Of a stretch of 64,000 bases of DNA, positions 32,504 through 40,989 are shown one piece after another. The DNA is from Streptomyces sp. A2-16 (lineage in GTDB: Bacteria; Actinomycetota; Actinomycetes; Streptomycetales; Streptomycetaceae). The first letter of the stretch is position 1. Every line of letters starts with the position of its first letter. Location: assembly GCF_018128905.1 (NCBI RefSeq), contig NZ_CP063808.1, positions 7,812,001 through 7,876,000 on the forward strand. The letters run 5' to 3'. The notes under the pieces are model-generated. The model saw nothing but the letters and a program-made list of their open reading frames with translations. It did not search any database and had not been told where the DNA came from. Position numbers and translations under genes: made by a program.

Positions 32504-32968
32504 TCAGTCCAGCTCGACCGTCACCCGGTGATCCGGTCGTCCGTCCTTCGCCAGCATCGAGTGGGTGCCGGCCACCGCCTGGTACAGCCGCATCCCGGAG
32601 TCACCGCGCACGTCGTCGAGGGTCCAGACCCGGCCGCCGTGACCGAGCGAGCGCCGGGAGAAGACCTCCAGCGCGCTCTCCGAGGCCGCCCTGTCCACGA
32701 GCTCGGCGGCGCGGGCGGACATGTACACCCCCTGCCCGGTGCCGATCCCTGCCGACGAGTCGAACACCGCGATGCCCACCTCGGGCCGCACCGCGATGTT
32801 CCGCGAGTGGGTGACGTCCGGAGCGGACACCCAGAAGAACTCCCGGTACTCCACATGCGCGAAGCAGACCGGCGTGCTCCAGGGCCGCCCCTCCGCGTCC
32901 GCGGTGGCCAGCACCAGGTACCGGCTCGCGTCGACGATCCCGCGCGCATTGTCGGCCGTGGGCCTCAT
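32504..32968 (-). CDS. Pyridoxamine 5'-phosphate oxidase-like FMN/F420 split-barrel protein
   Basis: 154 residues. SRYLVLATADAEGRPWSTPV, FFWVSAPDVTHSRNI and VGIAVFDSS form the split beta-barrel of the PNPOx-like family, which binds FMN, F420 or heme. ATG 32968 has AGGAG upstream and starts one base past the preceding gene's stop, so the two are cotranscribed. The reaction is not evident. Confidence 0.9.
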   Translation of the reverse strand: MRPTADNARGIVDASRYLVLATADAEGRPWSTPVCFAHVEYREFFWVSAPDVTHSRNIAVRPEVGIAVFDSSAGIGTGQGVYMSARAAELVDRAASESALEVFSRRSLGHGGRVWTLDDVRGDSGMRLYQAVAGTHSMLAKDGRPDHRVTVELD

Positions 32969-32969
32969 G

Positions 32970-33425
32970 TCAGCGGCTCCTGCGGTACGTCAGCGCGAAG
33001 TCCGTCTCCCACGCGGCCGCCCCGTCCTTCGACCGCTCCCAGACACCGTCGATGCGATCGCCGTCGGCGCTCAGCCGTCCGGTGAAGCGCTGCCGGAAGG
33101 ACAGCGGGGAGAAGTCCTCCTCCTCGCGCAGCAGCCGCCACACCTCGCCGTCGAAGGTCATCGCGTACAGCCGTACGACACCCCGCGAGTCGAAGTAGTG
33201 CTGGGTGTACGCCCCCGTCTCCGGCTCGACCGACACGATCGCCGTGCTCTCCGGCGCGGGGCTCGGCGCCTGCGTGCGCTGGACCAGGAACTGCCCGTCC
33301 AGCGCCCACTCGAAGACACTCCGCCCGGCTCCCACCGCCTGCCCGGGGAACTCCGCCTCGACCACCCACTCCCCGGCCAGCACCCGCAACCGCTCCAGGG
33401 CTTCCTGCCGCGCCGTCGCGCCCAT
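32970..33425 (-). CDS. DUF1579-like lipocalin-fold protein
   Basis: 151 residues from ATG 33425, which has GAGGAGG eight bases upstream; an earlier start at 33479 is not needed. LRVLAGEWVVEAEFPG, FEWALDGQFLVQR and SVEPETGAYTQHYFDSRG are typical of DUF1579/lipocalin-like barrel proteins, which may bind small hydrophobic molecules. Operon with the PNPOx-like gene. Confidence 0.85.
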   Translation of the reverse strand: MGATARQEALERLRVLAGEWVVEAEFPGQAVGAGRSVFEWALDGQFLVQRTQAPSPAPESTAIVSVEPETGAYTQHYFDSRGVVRLYAMTFDGEVWRLLREEEDFSPLSFRQRFTGRLSADGDRIDGVWERSKDGAAAWETDFALTYRRSR

Positions 33426-33485
33426 CGCGACCACCTCCTCGCAGTCAGGACCGCGGAGGAGGCGGAAACTCATCGGCACGCGGCG

Positions 33486-33725
33486 TCACGCCTGCGCGGC
33501 GACACCCGCCTCCTTCGCCGCCCGGTGGGTTCTCCACTCCTTGCGGAAGAAGTACCCGCGCAGGACCGCGATCGCCAGGAACAGCAGGCCGAAACCGCCC
33601 CGGCCCAGGCCCCCTGCCGTGATGAACCAGTAGAGGGCCAGGCCGGAGAAGAAGAGGCAGATCCCGATCATGATCGGTTCGCGGACGTGGAAGGGCAGGG
33701 CACGCAGGAGCACATTGATCAGCAC
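33486..33725 (-). CDS. Small two-helix membrane protein, unknown
   Basis: 79 residues, with two hydrophobic segments (about 18-36 and 42-58) and a basic C-terminus (FRKEWRTHRAAKE). It starts at GTG 33725 with no clear ribosome site; GTG at the fifth codon is another choice. It precedes the DUF1579-like gene on the same strand. No function known. Confidence 0.7.
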   Translation of the reverse strand: MLINVLLRALPFHVREPIMIGICLFFSGLALYWFITAGGLGRGGFGLLFLAIAVLRGYFFRKEWRTHRAAKEAGVAAQA

Positions 33726-33758
33726 GGGCCAAGTTGACCAGTACTCATCAAGACCGGT

Positions 33759-34928
33759 CTACAGCCGCTGGATGATCGTCCCGGTCGCCAGCGCGCCGCC
33801 CGCGCACATCGTGATCAACGCGAACTCCTTGTCCGCGCGCTCCAGTTCATGCAGCGCGGTGGTGATGAGCCGGGCCCCGGTCGACCCCACCGGGTGCCCG
33901 AGCGCGATCGCGCCGCCGTTGACGTTGACCTTCTCCAGGTCCTGTTCGAAGACCTGGGCCCAGCTGAGCACCACGGACGCGAAGGCCTCGTTGATCTCGA
34001 CGAGGTCGATGTCCTTGAGGGTCATGCCCGCCTTGCCGAGCACCGCGCGGGTCGCGTCGACCGGACCGTCGAGGTGGAAGTGCGGGTCGGCGCCGACCAG
34101 CGCCTGCGCCACGATCCGGGCCCGCGGCTTCAGCTTGAGCGCCCGCGCCATCCGCTTCGACGCCCACATGATCGCCGCGGCGCCGTCGCTGATCTGGGAC
34201 GAGTTGCCCGCCGTGTGGATCGCCGTCGGCATCACCGGCTTCAGGCCGGCCAGCGCCTCCATGGACGTGTCGCGCAGCCCCTCGTCCCGGTCGACGAGCC
34301 GCCACATGCCCTGCCCGGCCCGCTGTTCGTCCTCGGTGGTCGGCACCTGGACCGCGAACGTCTCCCGCTTGAAGCGCTCCTCGGACCAGGCGGCGGCCGC
34401 CCGCTCCTGGGAGATCAGGCCCAGCGAGTCGACGTTCTCCCGGGTCAGCCCCCGGCGCCGCGCGATCCGTTCGGCCGCCTCGAACTGGTTGGGCAGGTCG
34501 ACGTTCCACTCGTCCGGGAACGGCTTGCCCGGCCCGTGCTTCGACCCCGAGCCCAGCGGTACCCGGGACATCGCCTCGACACCGCAGCTGATGCCGACGT
34601 CGATGACCCCGGCCGCGATCATGTTGGCAACCATGTGGGAGGCCTGCTGGGAGGAGCCGCACTGGCAGTCGACCGTGGTCGCCGCCGTCTCGTACGGCAG
34701 CCCGACGGTCAGCCAGGCCGTGCGCGCGGGGTTCATGGACTGCTCGCCGGCGTGGGTGACCGTGCCGCCGACGATCTGTTCCACCGCGTCGGCGGGGATG
34801 CCGGCGCGGCCGAGGAGCTCACGATAGGTCTCGCCCAGCAGATAGGCGGGATGCAGGTTGGCGAGCGCGCCGCCGCGCCTGCCGATGGGAGTGCGGACGG
34901 CTTCGACGATCACGGGTTCGGCGGCCAT
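33759..34928 (-). CDS. Steroid-type thiolase, FadA5-like (acetyl-CoA acetyltransferase family)
   Basis: 389 residues. The nucleophile Cys90 is in VDCQCGSSQQ, NEAF in EINEAFASV, His in GGAIALGHPVGSTG and the second Cys in TMCAGGALATGT. From memory, blocks such as THAGEQS, DLPNQFEAAERIA, HTAGNSSQISDGAAA and VNVNGGAIALGHPVG match mycobacterial FadA5, the thiolase of cholesterol side-chain beta-oxidation. It is divergent from a CYP125-like gene, the same pairing as fadA5-cyp125 in Mycobacterium tuberculosis, and a KstR-like site lies 38 bases upstream. The C-x-C and FadA5-like blocks make an ordinary ketothiolase less likely. Confidence 0.93.
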   Translation of the reverse strand: MAAEPVIVEAVRTPIGRRGGALANLHPAYLLGETYRELLGRAGIPADAVEQIVGGTVTHAGEQSMNPARTAWLTVGLPYETAATTVDCQCGSSQQASHMVANMIAAGVIDVGISCGVEAMSRVPLGSGSKHGPGKPFPDEWNVDLPNQFEAAERIARRRGLTRENVDSLGLISQERAAAAWSEERFKRETFAVQVPTTEDEQRAGQGMWRLVDRDEGLRDTSMEALAGLKPVMPTAIHTAGNSSQISDGAAAIMWASKRMARALKLKPRARIVAQALVGADPHFHLDGPVDATRAVLGKAGMTLKDIDLVEINEAFASVVLSWAQVFEQDLEKVNVNGGAIALGHPVGSTGARLITTALHELERADKEFALITMCAGGALATGTIIQRL

Positions 34929-34962
34929 GGGTGCGGGTCCTCTCCTCCGAACGGATCCCTGG

Positions 34963-34982
34963 AACTAGTACGTGTTCTAGTT
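34963..34982. promoter_or_regulatory. KstR-like operator before the FadA5-like thiolase
   Basis: Arms AACTAG and CTAGTT are perfect over six bases with an eight-base spacer. Within it, TAGTACGTGTTCTA (34966-34979) matches TNNAACNNGTTNNA except for one base of the AAC core. The 3' half, GTTCTAGTTA, recurs at the metallo-hydrolase promoter (19266-19275). Confidence 0.65.
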
Positions 34983-35069
34983 AGCGCGTTGCCTGCAGTT
35001 TGCTGACGATCGGGCCGCCACCGCAAGGGTCTTGCAGGCAATTGGGGCCTCCGTGCCCCTTGCCTCTTG

Positions 35070-35083
35070 TAGAACCCGTTACT
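35070..35083. promoter_or_regulatory. KstR-like operator before the CYP125-like gene
   Basis: TAGAACCCGTTACT matches TNNAACNNGTTNNA at all fixed positions but the last. It lies 68 bases before the P450 start. Confidence 0.6.
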
Positions 35084-35104
35084 ACCTTCACGGCAGCTCT
35101 GTTC

Positions 35105-35119
35105 CTGATGAACCGTCAG
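35105..35119. promoter_or_regulatory. CTGAYRNNCCRTCAG palindrome before the CYP125-like gene
   Basis: CTGATGAACCGTCAG lies 31 bases before ATG 35151. Its outer six bases on both sides equal those of the complement of the aldehyde dehydrogenase site. A half-site, CTGACGATC, also occurs at 35003. Confidence 0.6.
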
Positions 35120-35150
35120 AAAGCTCCCAGACAGCTGGAGTGAGTTGCCG

Positions 35151-36389
35151 ATGACCTGTCCAGCGCTTCCCGACGGGTTCGACTTCACCGACCCCGACCT
35201 GCTGCAAAGCCGCGTACCGCTGCCGGAGTTCGCCGAACTGCGCCGGGCCGAACCGGTGCGCTGGATCCCCCAGCCGGGCAACGTCGCCGGCTTCCAGGAC
35301 GAGGGGTACTGGGCGGTCACCCGGCACGCGGACGTCAAGTACGTCTCCACGCACCCGGAGATCTTCTCGTCGACCCTCAACACGGCGATCATCCGCTTCA
35401 ACGAACACATCGAGCGCGACGCGATCGACGCCCAGCGCCTGATCCTGCTCAACATGGACCCGCCGGAGCACACCAGGGTCCGCGGGATCGTCCAACGGGT
35501 CTTCACTCCCCGGGCCATCCGCGCCCTGGAGGAACGCCTGCGCAACCGCGCCCTCGCGATCGTCGAGACCGCCCGCACCCTGCCCGGCGACTCCTTCGAC
35601 TTCGTCACCCAGGTCGCCTGCGAACTGCCCCTCCAGGCCATCGCCGAGCTCATCGGCATCCCGCAGGACGACCGGGCGAAGATCTTCGACTGGTCCAACA
35701 AGATGATCTCGTACGACGATCCGGAGTACGCGATCACCGAGCAGGTCGGCCAGGAGTCGGCCATGGAGGTCATCGCCTACGCGATGAACATGGCGGCGGA
35801 CCGCAAGCAGTGCCCGGCCAAGGACATCGTCACCACGCTCGTGGCCGCCGAGGACGAAGGCAACCTGAACTCCGACGAGTTCGGCTTCTTCGTGCTGATG
35901 CTGGCGGTCGCGGGCAACGAGACGACCCGCAACGCCATCACGCACGGCATGCACGCCTTCCTCACCCATCCCGACCAGTGGGAGCTCTACAAGGCTGAGC
36001 GCCCCTCGACGGCGGCCGAGGAGATCGTCCGCTGGGCGACCCCCGTCAACGCCTTCCAGCGCACGGCCACCCAGGACACCGAGCTCGGCGGCAAGCAGAT
36101 CAAGAAGGGCGACCGGGTGGGCATCTTCTACGCCGCCGCCAACCACGACCCGGACGTCTTCACGGATCCGGACGTCTTCGACATCACCCGCGACCCCAAC
36201 CCGCACCTCGGCTTCGGCGGCGGAGGCCCGCACTACTGCCTCGGCAAGTCCCTGGCGGTCCTGGAGATCGACCTGATCTTCAACGCGATCGCCGACGCCA
36301 TGCCGAACCTCCGCGCGGCCGGCGACCCGCGCCGACTGCGCTCGGCCTGGATCAACGGCGTCAAGGAACTCCAGGTCACCCTCGGCTGA
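35151..36389 (+). CDS. Cytochrome P450, CYP125-like (steroid C26-hydroxylase type)
   Basis: 412 residues. The heme loop is FGGGGPHYCLGK (ligand Cys about 363). The I-helix has AVAGNETTRNAITHG, where Asn replaces the usual acidic residue as in CYP125, and the K-helix ExxR is EIVR. LPEFAELRRAEPVRW and LILLNMDPPEHTRVR fit the same family. CYP125 oxidises the terminal methyl of the cholesterol side chain; the neighbouring FadA5-like thiolase and the ferredoxin at 17441 support this. ATG 35151 was chosen; TTG 35145 is an alternative start. Confidence 0.93.
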   Translation: MTCPALPDGFDFTDPDLLQSRVPLPEFAELRRAEPVRWIPQPGNVAGFQDEGYWAVTRHADVKYVSTHPEIFSSTLNTAIIRFNEHIERDAIDAQRLILLNMDPPEHTRVRGIVQRVFTPRAIRALEERLRNRALAIVETARTLPGDSFDFVTQVACELPLQAIAELIGIPQDDRAKIFDWSNKMISYDDPEYAITEQVGQESAMEVIAYAMNMAADRKQCPAKDIVTTLVAAEDEGNLNSDEFGFFVLMLAVAGNETTRNAITHGMHAFLTHPDQWELYKAERPSTAAEEIVRWATPVNAFQRTATQDTELGGKQIKKGDRVGIFYAAANHDPDVFTDPDVFDITRDPNPHLGFGGGGPHYCLGKSLAVLEIDLIFNAIADAMPNLRAAGDPRRLRSAWINGVKELQVTLG

Positions 36390-36404
36390 CCCGCCCCGGG
36401 CCTC

Positions 36405-36438
36405 GCGGGCCGACGGCCTTCCCGAGCCGCCGGCCCGC
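36405..36438. terminator. Terminator between P450 and GT87/PAP2 genes
   Basis: GCGGGCCG-A-CGGC and GCCG-C-CGGCCCGC pair over 12 bases with one mismatch around a TTCCCGA-like loop, 16 bases after the P450 stop. The flanking genes converge, so it may serve both. Confidence 0.75.
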
Positions 36439-36528
36439 CCCGGCCGTCCGTACGCCCGGGGTCGGTCGGGCGCCGTGCCCGGGCGCCCGGGGCTGCGCGT
36501 CCCGTCGTACGGCATGCGCCGCAGGCGC

Positions 36529-38532
36529 CTACCGCTTCGCCAGCTCGCGTTCCTCCTCGGCCTCCGCCGCCGCGGCCACCGTCCGGGCCCGGGGCCCCTG
36601 GAACAGATACGACAGCCCGAAGCCGCCGGCGACGACCGCCGCCCCGCCCACCGCGTCCAGCACCCAGTGATTGCCGGTGGCCACGATCGCCGACACGGTG
36701 AAGAAGGGATGCAGCAGTCCGAGCGCCTTCATCCACCACCTGGGCGCGACGATCGCGATGACGACCCCGCACCACAGCGACCATCCGAAGTGCAGCGAGG
36801 GCATCGCCGCGTACTGGTTGGTCAGCGCGGTCAGCGTGCCGTAGTCCGGCTTGGAGAAGTCCTGCACGCCGTGCACGGTGTCGATGATCCCGAGGGCCGG
36901 CATCAGGCGCGGCGGGGCGAGGGGGTAGAGCCAGAACCCGACGAGGGCCAGCAGGGTGGCGAACCCCAGCGAGGCCCGGGCCCACCGGTAGTCCACCGGT
37001 CGCCGCCAGTACAGGACGGCCAGCACGCTGAGCGGCACCACGAAGTGGAAGGACTCGTAGTAGAAGTCGAAGAAGTTCCGCAGCCAGTCGACCTTGACCA
37101 CCGCGTGGTTGGCCCAGTGCTCGATGTCGATGTGCAGCAGACGCTCCAGATCGAGGATCTGCTGACCGTGCTTCTCCGCGGTGGCCCGCCCCGCCGAGTT
37201 GCTGCCCCCGGTCGCCGCGAGTCTGACCTGCTGGTAGGCGGCGTAGGTGACACGAATCAGCAGCAGTTCGAGGAGCAGGTTCGGCCGGGTCAGCACCCGC
37301 CGCAGGAACGGCAGCAACGGCACGCGCCGGAACCTCGTCGGCACCGGAGCGGCGTACCGCGTGGGGATCGGCGTCCGGTAGTACGGCGAGGTCCGCGGCA
37401 GGAAGGGAATCACCGTGGCGGCGGCGAGCGCGGCCAGCAGCACCATGTTGTCGCGCAGCGGGTACAGCGCCGCGATGTGCGGCAGCAGCATGCCTGCCGG
37501 CAGGGTCATCACCACGACGACGGCGACCGGCCACACATACCGGTCGGAGGCCCGCTTGCCGACCCGCCCGACGACCGCGAGCAGCACCCACAGCAGCTGG
37601 TGCTGCCAGGTGGTCGGCGACACGGCGATCGCCGCGCACCCGGTGATCGCGACGGCGAGCAGCAGCTGGCCGTCGCGCGCGTAGCGCACGGCCCGGCGCA
37701 CGCCCAGCGCGGCGACGGCCGCCCCGAGGGCCAGGAAGAGGGAGATCTCCGGCGGCCCCGTCATGCCCAGGCGCAGCAGCAGGCCGTGCAGGGACTGGTT
37801 GGCGAGGTCGTCGGCGGCGCCGCCCAGGCCGGTGCCGGCGATGTGGTGCACCCAGTAGGTGTACGAGTCGTGCGGCAGCGCGGCCCAGGCGAGCGCGGTG
37901 CTCCCGGCGAAGGTCGCGCCCGCGGTCAGGGCGGCCCGGCGGCGGCCGGTGAACCAGAGCAGGGGCGCGAAGAGCAGGACCGTGGGCTGGAGGGCGGCGG
38001 CGAGACCGACGAGCAGGCCGCCGACCCGCTCCTCCCGTACGGCGAAGCAGGCGACGAGGACCAGCAGGACCGGGATGATGCTGGTCTGCCCGAGGTAGAG
38101 CGTGTTACGCACGGGCAGCGACAGCATGAGGAGGCTGATCGCGACGGGCGCGGCGAACAGAGAGGTGCGGCGGCCGACCGGCCGGGGCAGGGCGCGGGCG
38201 ACGACGAGGCCGAGGGCGACGACCAGGAGCAGGGTGCCGAAGGTCCAGCCCCAGCCGAGGGCCTGTTCGGCGGCACGGGTGAGGGGCTTCAGGACAAGTC
38301 CCCCGAACGGGGTACCGGTGAACTGCGTCGAGTCGTACAGGGAACCCTTCACATGCAGGACGCCGTCCGGGCCGACCCAGGTCTCCAGGTCCGTCAGCCG
38401 CTCGCCTCTGGGGGTGCTGAGGACGACGGCGACCTGTCTCGCGGCGAGGACGGCCGCCACCAGCCACAGCGCGAGCCTGGCCGCGCGCAGTCGCGCCTGG
38501 ATCTCGGTGGTCCCACTGTCCGCGTTCGCCAC
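36529..38532 (-). CDS. Fusion of a GT87-type mannosyltransferase and a PAP2 phosphatase, membrane protein
   Basis: 667 residues from GTG 38532, chosen because GGGAGG lies nine bases upstream; GTG 38562 would add ten residues. The N-terminal 390 residues are a polytopic GT87-like part with LDLxxx-style loops (LYLGQTSIIPVLLVLV, ALQPTVLLFAPLLWF). The C-terminal 250 residues are a PAP2-type phosphatase of the inositol phosphotransferase class: MPSLHFGWSLW and TGNHWVLDAVGG carry the two catalytic His regions. Such chains are annotated as bifunctional GT87/PAP2 proteins. A lipid-linked mannosyl or inositol phosphate step at the membrane is likely. Confidence 0.88.
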   Translation of the reverse strand: MANADSGTTEIQARLRAARLALWLVAAVLAARQVAVVLSTPRGERLTDLETWVGPDGVLHVKGSLYDSTQFTGTPFGGLVLKPLTRAAEQALGWGWTFGTLLLVVALGLVVARALPRPVGRRTSLFAAPVAISLLMLSLPVRNTLYLGQTSIIPVLLVLVACFAVREERVGGLLVGLAAALQPTVLLFAPLLWFTGRRRAALTAGATFAGSTALAWAALPHDSYTYWVHHIAGTGLGGAADDLANQSLHGLLLRLGMTGPPEISLFLALGAAVAALGVRRAVRYARDGQLLLAVAITGCAAIAVSPTTWQHQLLWVLLAVVGRVGKRASDRYVWPVAVVVVMTLPAGMLLPHIAALYPLRDNMVLLAALAAATVIPFLPRTSPYYRTPIPTRYAAPVPTRFRRVPLLPFLRRVLTRPNLLLELLLIRVTYAAYQQVRLAATGGSNSAGRATAEKHGQQILDLERLLHIDIEHWANHAVVKVDWLRNFFDFYYESFHFVVPLSVLAVLYWRRPVDYRWARASLGFATLLALVGFWLYPLAPPRLMPALGIIDTVHGVQDFSKPDYGTLTALTNQYAAMPSLHFGWSLWCGVVIAIVAPRWWMKALGLLHPFFTVSAIVATGNHWVLDAVGGAAVVAGGFGLSYLFQGPRARTVAAAAEAEEERELAKR

Positions 38533-38841
38533 GCCTCGTGGCCTCCCGTCCCGCTCGTCCACGGTTCCGTGAGGGGGGACGCAGGCAACCCCCCATTCAC
38601 CTGACGTGCGCCCACCTTTTGTCCGAATGACGATAGTCCGCCCCGGGTGCCGTCGCGTGCGCAGGCGCGAGATGGATCACATGCGTGGCGGGAAGACGCG
38701 TCCGTGACCAGGCACGGGGTACCTGCATACAGCACGTTTATGTACGTTCCGCGACCGGACTTGTGCCGCACGTGAACCCGGCAAGTCCCCCTATGGTCGT
38801 TTTTTGCCCTTGTCCCCGTCGAAAGGCAGGCGAGCGAAGTT
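38533..38841. promoter_or_regulatory. Divergent promoter region, GT87/PAP2 and ProP-like genes
   Basis: No gene is supported in this stretch. An inverted repeat GGACTTG (38757-38763) and CAAGTCC (38782-38788) is followed at once by TATGGT (38792-38797), a good -10 for the transporter gene. A T6 run lies just after it at about 38800-38806. Confidence 0.5.
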
Positions 38842-40221
38842 TTGCCGAGTGCCCCCGCCCCCTCCTCCCCCGCCCCCGCCCGTCCCGTCCGCGCCTCTCG
38901 CGGTCCCGACACCGCCGACGCCGTCACCGTCGACCCGGCCCTGGTGAAGCGTGCCGTGAAGGCAGCCGCGCTGGGCAACGCCATGGAGTGGTTCGACTTC
39001 GGTGTCTACAGCTACATCGCGGTCACCCTGGGCAAGGTCTTCTTCCCGTCCGGCAGTGCGACCGTCCAGCTCCTGTCCACCTTCGGCGCCTTCGCCGCGG
39101 CCTTCTTGGTCCGCCCGCTGGGCGGTCTGGTCTTCGGCCCGCTGGGCGACCGCGTGGGCCGCCAGAAGGTCCTCGCCGTGACCATGATCATGATGGCGGC
39201 CGGCACCTTCGCCATCGGCCTGATCCCGTCGTACGCCACGATCGGCGTCGGCGCCCCGCTGCTGCTCCTGGCCGCCCGTCTGGTCCAGGGCTTCTCGACC
39301 GGCGGCGAGTACGCGGGCGCGTCCACCTTCATCGCCGAGTACTCCCCCGACAAGAAGCGCGGCTTCCTCGGCAGCTGGTTGGAGTTCGGCACGTTGGCCG
39401 GTTACATCGCCGGCGCGGGCCTGGTCACCCTGATGACGGCCCTGCTGTCCACCGAGGACCTGGTGTCCTGGGGCTGGCGGATCCCGTTCCTGATCGCGGG
39501 CCCGATGGGCGCCATCGGCCTCTATCTGCGGCTGCGCCTGGAAGAGACCCCGGCGTTCGCGGCCGAGGCGGAGAAGGCCGAGTCGAGCCGCCCGAAGGTC
39601 CCGCTGCGCGAGATGATCACCGGTCAGTGGCGGGCCCTGCTGCTCTGCGTGGGCCTGGTCCTGGTCTTCAACGTCACCGACTACATGCTGCTGTCGTACA
39701 TGCCGAGCTATCTGACCAGCGAGCTCAAGTACGACGAGACGCACGGCCTGCTGGTCGTCCTCGCCGTGATGGCACTGATGATGGTCGTCCAGCCCTTCGC
39801 CGGCGCGCTGAGCGACCGCGTCGGCCGCCGCCCGGTGATCGCCGCGGGCTGCGCGGGATTCCTGCTCCTGTCGGTACCGGCCCTGCTGCTGATCCGCCAG
39901 GGCAGCCTGCTCGCGATCGCGCTCGGCATGGGCGCGCTGGGCCTGCTCCTGGTCTGCTTCACGGCGGCGATGCCGTCCGCACTGCCGGCGCTGTTCCCGA
40001 CCCGGGTGCGCTACGGCTCCCTCTCGGTCGGCTTCAACGTCTCGGTGTCCCTCTTCGGCGGCACGACCCCGCTGGCGGTGACCGCGCTGATCGGCGCGAC
40101 CGGGAACATGATGATGCCCGCCTACTACATGATGGCCGCGGCCGTCGTCGGCGGTGTGGCGGTGTGGTTCATGACGGAGTCCGCGGGCCGGCCGCTGCCC
40201 GGCTCACCGCCTCAGCGGTAA
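38842..40221 (+). CDS. MFS transporter of the metabolite:H+ symporter group, ProP-like
   Basis: 459 residues with 12 helices. AALGNAMEWFDFGVYSYIA, GPLGDRVGRQKVL and RLVQGFSTGGEYAGASTFIAE are the signatures of ProP/KgtP-type symporters for proline, betaine, or dicarboxylates. It starts with TTG 38842, with GAGCGAAG upstream. Uptake of an osmolyte is likely but the substrate is not proven by the sequence. Confidence 0.93.
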   Translation: MPSAPAPSSPAPARPVRASRGPDTADAVTVDPALVKRAVKAAALGNAMEWFDFGVYSYIAVTLGKVFFPSGSATVQLLSTFGAFAAAFLVRPLGGLVFGPLGDRVGRQKVLAVTMIMMAAGTFAIGLIPSYATIGVGAPLLLLAARLVQGFSTGGEYAGASTFIAEYSPDKKRGFLGSWLEFGTLAGYIAGAGLVTLMTALLSTEDLVSWGWRIPFLIAGPMGAIGLYLRLRLEETPAFAAEAEKAESSRPKVPLREMITGQWRALLLCVGLVLVFNVTDYMLLSYMPSYLTSELKYDETHGLLVVLAVMALMMVVQPFAGALSDRVGRRPVIAAGCAGFLLLSVPALLLIRQGSLLAIALGMGALGLLLVCFTAAMPSALPALFPTRVRYGSLSVGFNVSVSLFGGTTPLAVTALIGATGNMMMPAYYMMAAAVVGGVAVWFMTESAGRPLPGSPPQR

Positions 40222-40265
40222 TTCCCTGACAGGAGTCGGGAGCACACCTATATTCATTAGCGCAA

Positions 40266-40286
40266 CTAGTTAGCTGACCTAACTAG
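40266..40286. promoter_or_regulatory. Perfect operator-like palindrome CTAGTTAG-N5-CTAACTAG
   Basis: Two perfect eight-base arms flank a five-base spacer (CTGAC). The right arm overlaps TAGGCT (40284-40289), a likely -10 for the O-methyltransferase gene. This is the size and placing expected for a MarR or TetR repressor; no such gene is next to it. Confidence 0.7.
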
Positions 40287-40307
40287 GCTTATGAAAGGCA
40301 TAGGTGT

Positions 40308-40979
40308 ATGAGCGAGTCGCAGTTCTGGGACGACGTCGACGACTACTTCACCGCCCACCTCGCCCCGGAGGACGAAGCACTCCGGGCGGCCTTGCGCGAC
40401 AGCGAGGCCGCCGGTCTCCCGGCCATCGCCGTCACGGCGCCGCAGGGCAAGCTCCTCCAGCTCCTGGCCCAGATCCAGGGCGCCCGCACGATCCTGGAAC
40501 TCGGCACGCTCGGCGGCTACAGCACGATCTGGATGGCCCGCGCCCTGCCCGCCGACGGCCGCCTGGTCTCACTGGAGTACAGCCCGAAGAACGCCGAGGT
40601 CGCGACCCGCAACCTCGCCCGCGCGGGCCTCGACAAGGTCGTCGAGGTACGTGTCGGCCCCGCCCTGGAGTCCCTCCCCCGGCTGGCCGACGAGAACCCG
40701 CCCCCCTTCGACCTCGTCTTCATCGACGCCGACAAGGCCAACAACCCGCACTACGTGGAGTGGGCGCTCAAGCTCACCGCCGCGGGCAGCCTGATCGTGG
40801 TGGACAACGTCGTACGGGGCGGCCGGGTGGCCGACCCCGACAACCCCGCCCCCGACGTCCGGGGCACCCGCACCGCGCTCGAACTGATCGGCCGGCACCC
40901 GAGGCTGAGCGCCACGGCCATCCAGACGGTGGGCAGCAAGGGTTACGACGGTTTCGCGCTGGCGCGGGTGCTGTCCTGA
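40308..40979 (+). CDS. O-methyltransferase, CCoAOMT/catechol type
   Basis: 223 residues. The SAM site is ILELGTLGGYSTIWMA; metal-binding and catalytic residues appear in LVFIDADKANNPHYVEWA and LIVVDNVVRGG. This is the class of cation-dependent enzymes that methylate catechol-like hydroxyls. ATG 40308 follows GAAAGG. Its promoter carries the CTAGTTAG palindrome, suggesting induction by a small molecule. Confidence 0.93.
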   Translation: MSESQFWDDVDDYFTAHLAPEDEALRAALRDSEAAGLPAIAVTAPQGKLLQLLAQIQGARTILELGTLGGYSTIWMARALPADGRLVSLEYSPKNAEVATRNLARAGLDKVVEVRVGPALESLPRLADENPPPFDLVFIDADKANNPHYVEWALKLTAAGSLIVVDNVVRGGRVADPDNPAPDVRGTRTALELIGRHPRLSATAIQTVGSKGYDGFALARVLS

Positions 40980-40989
40980 CCCGCGGCGC

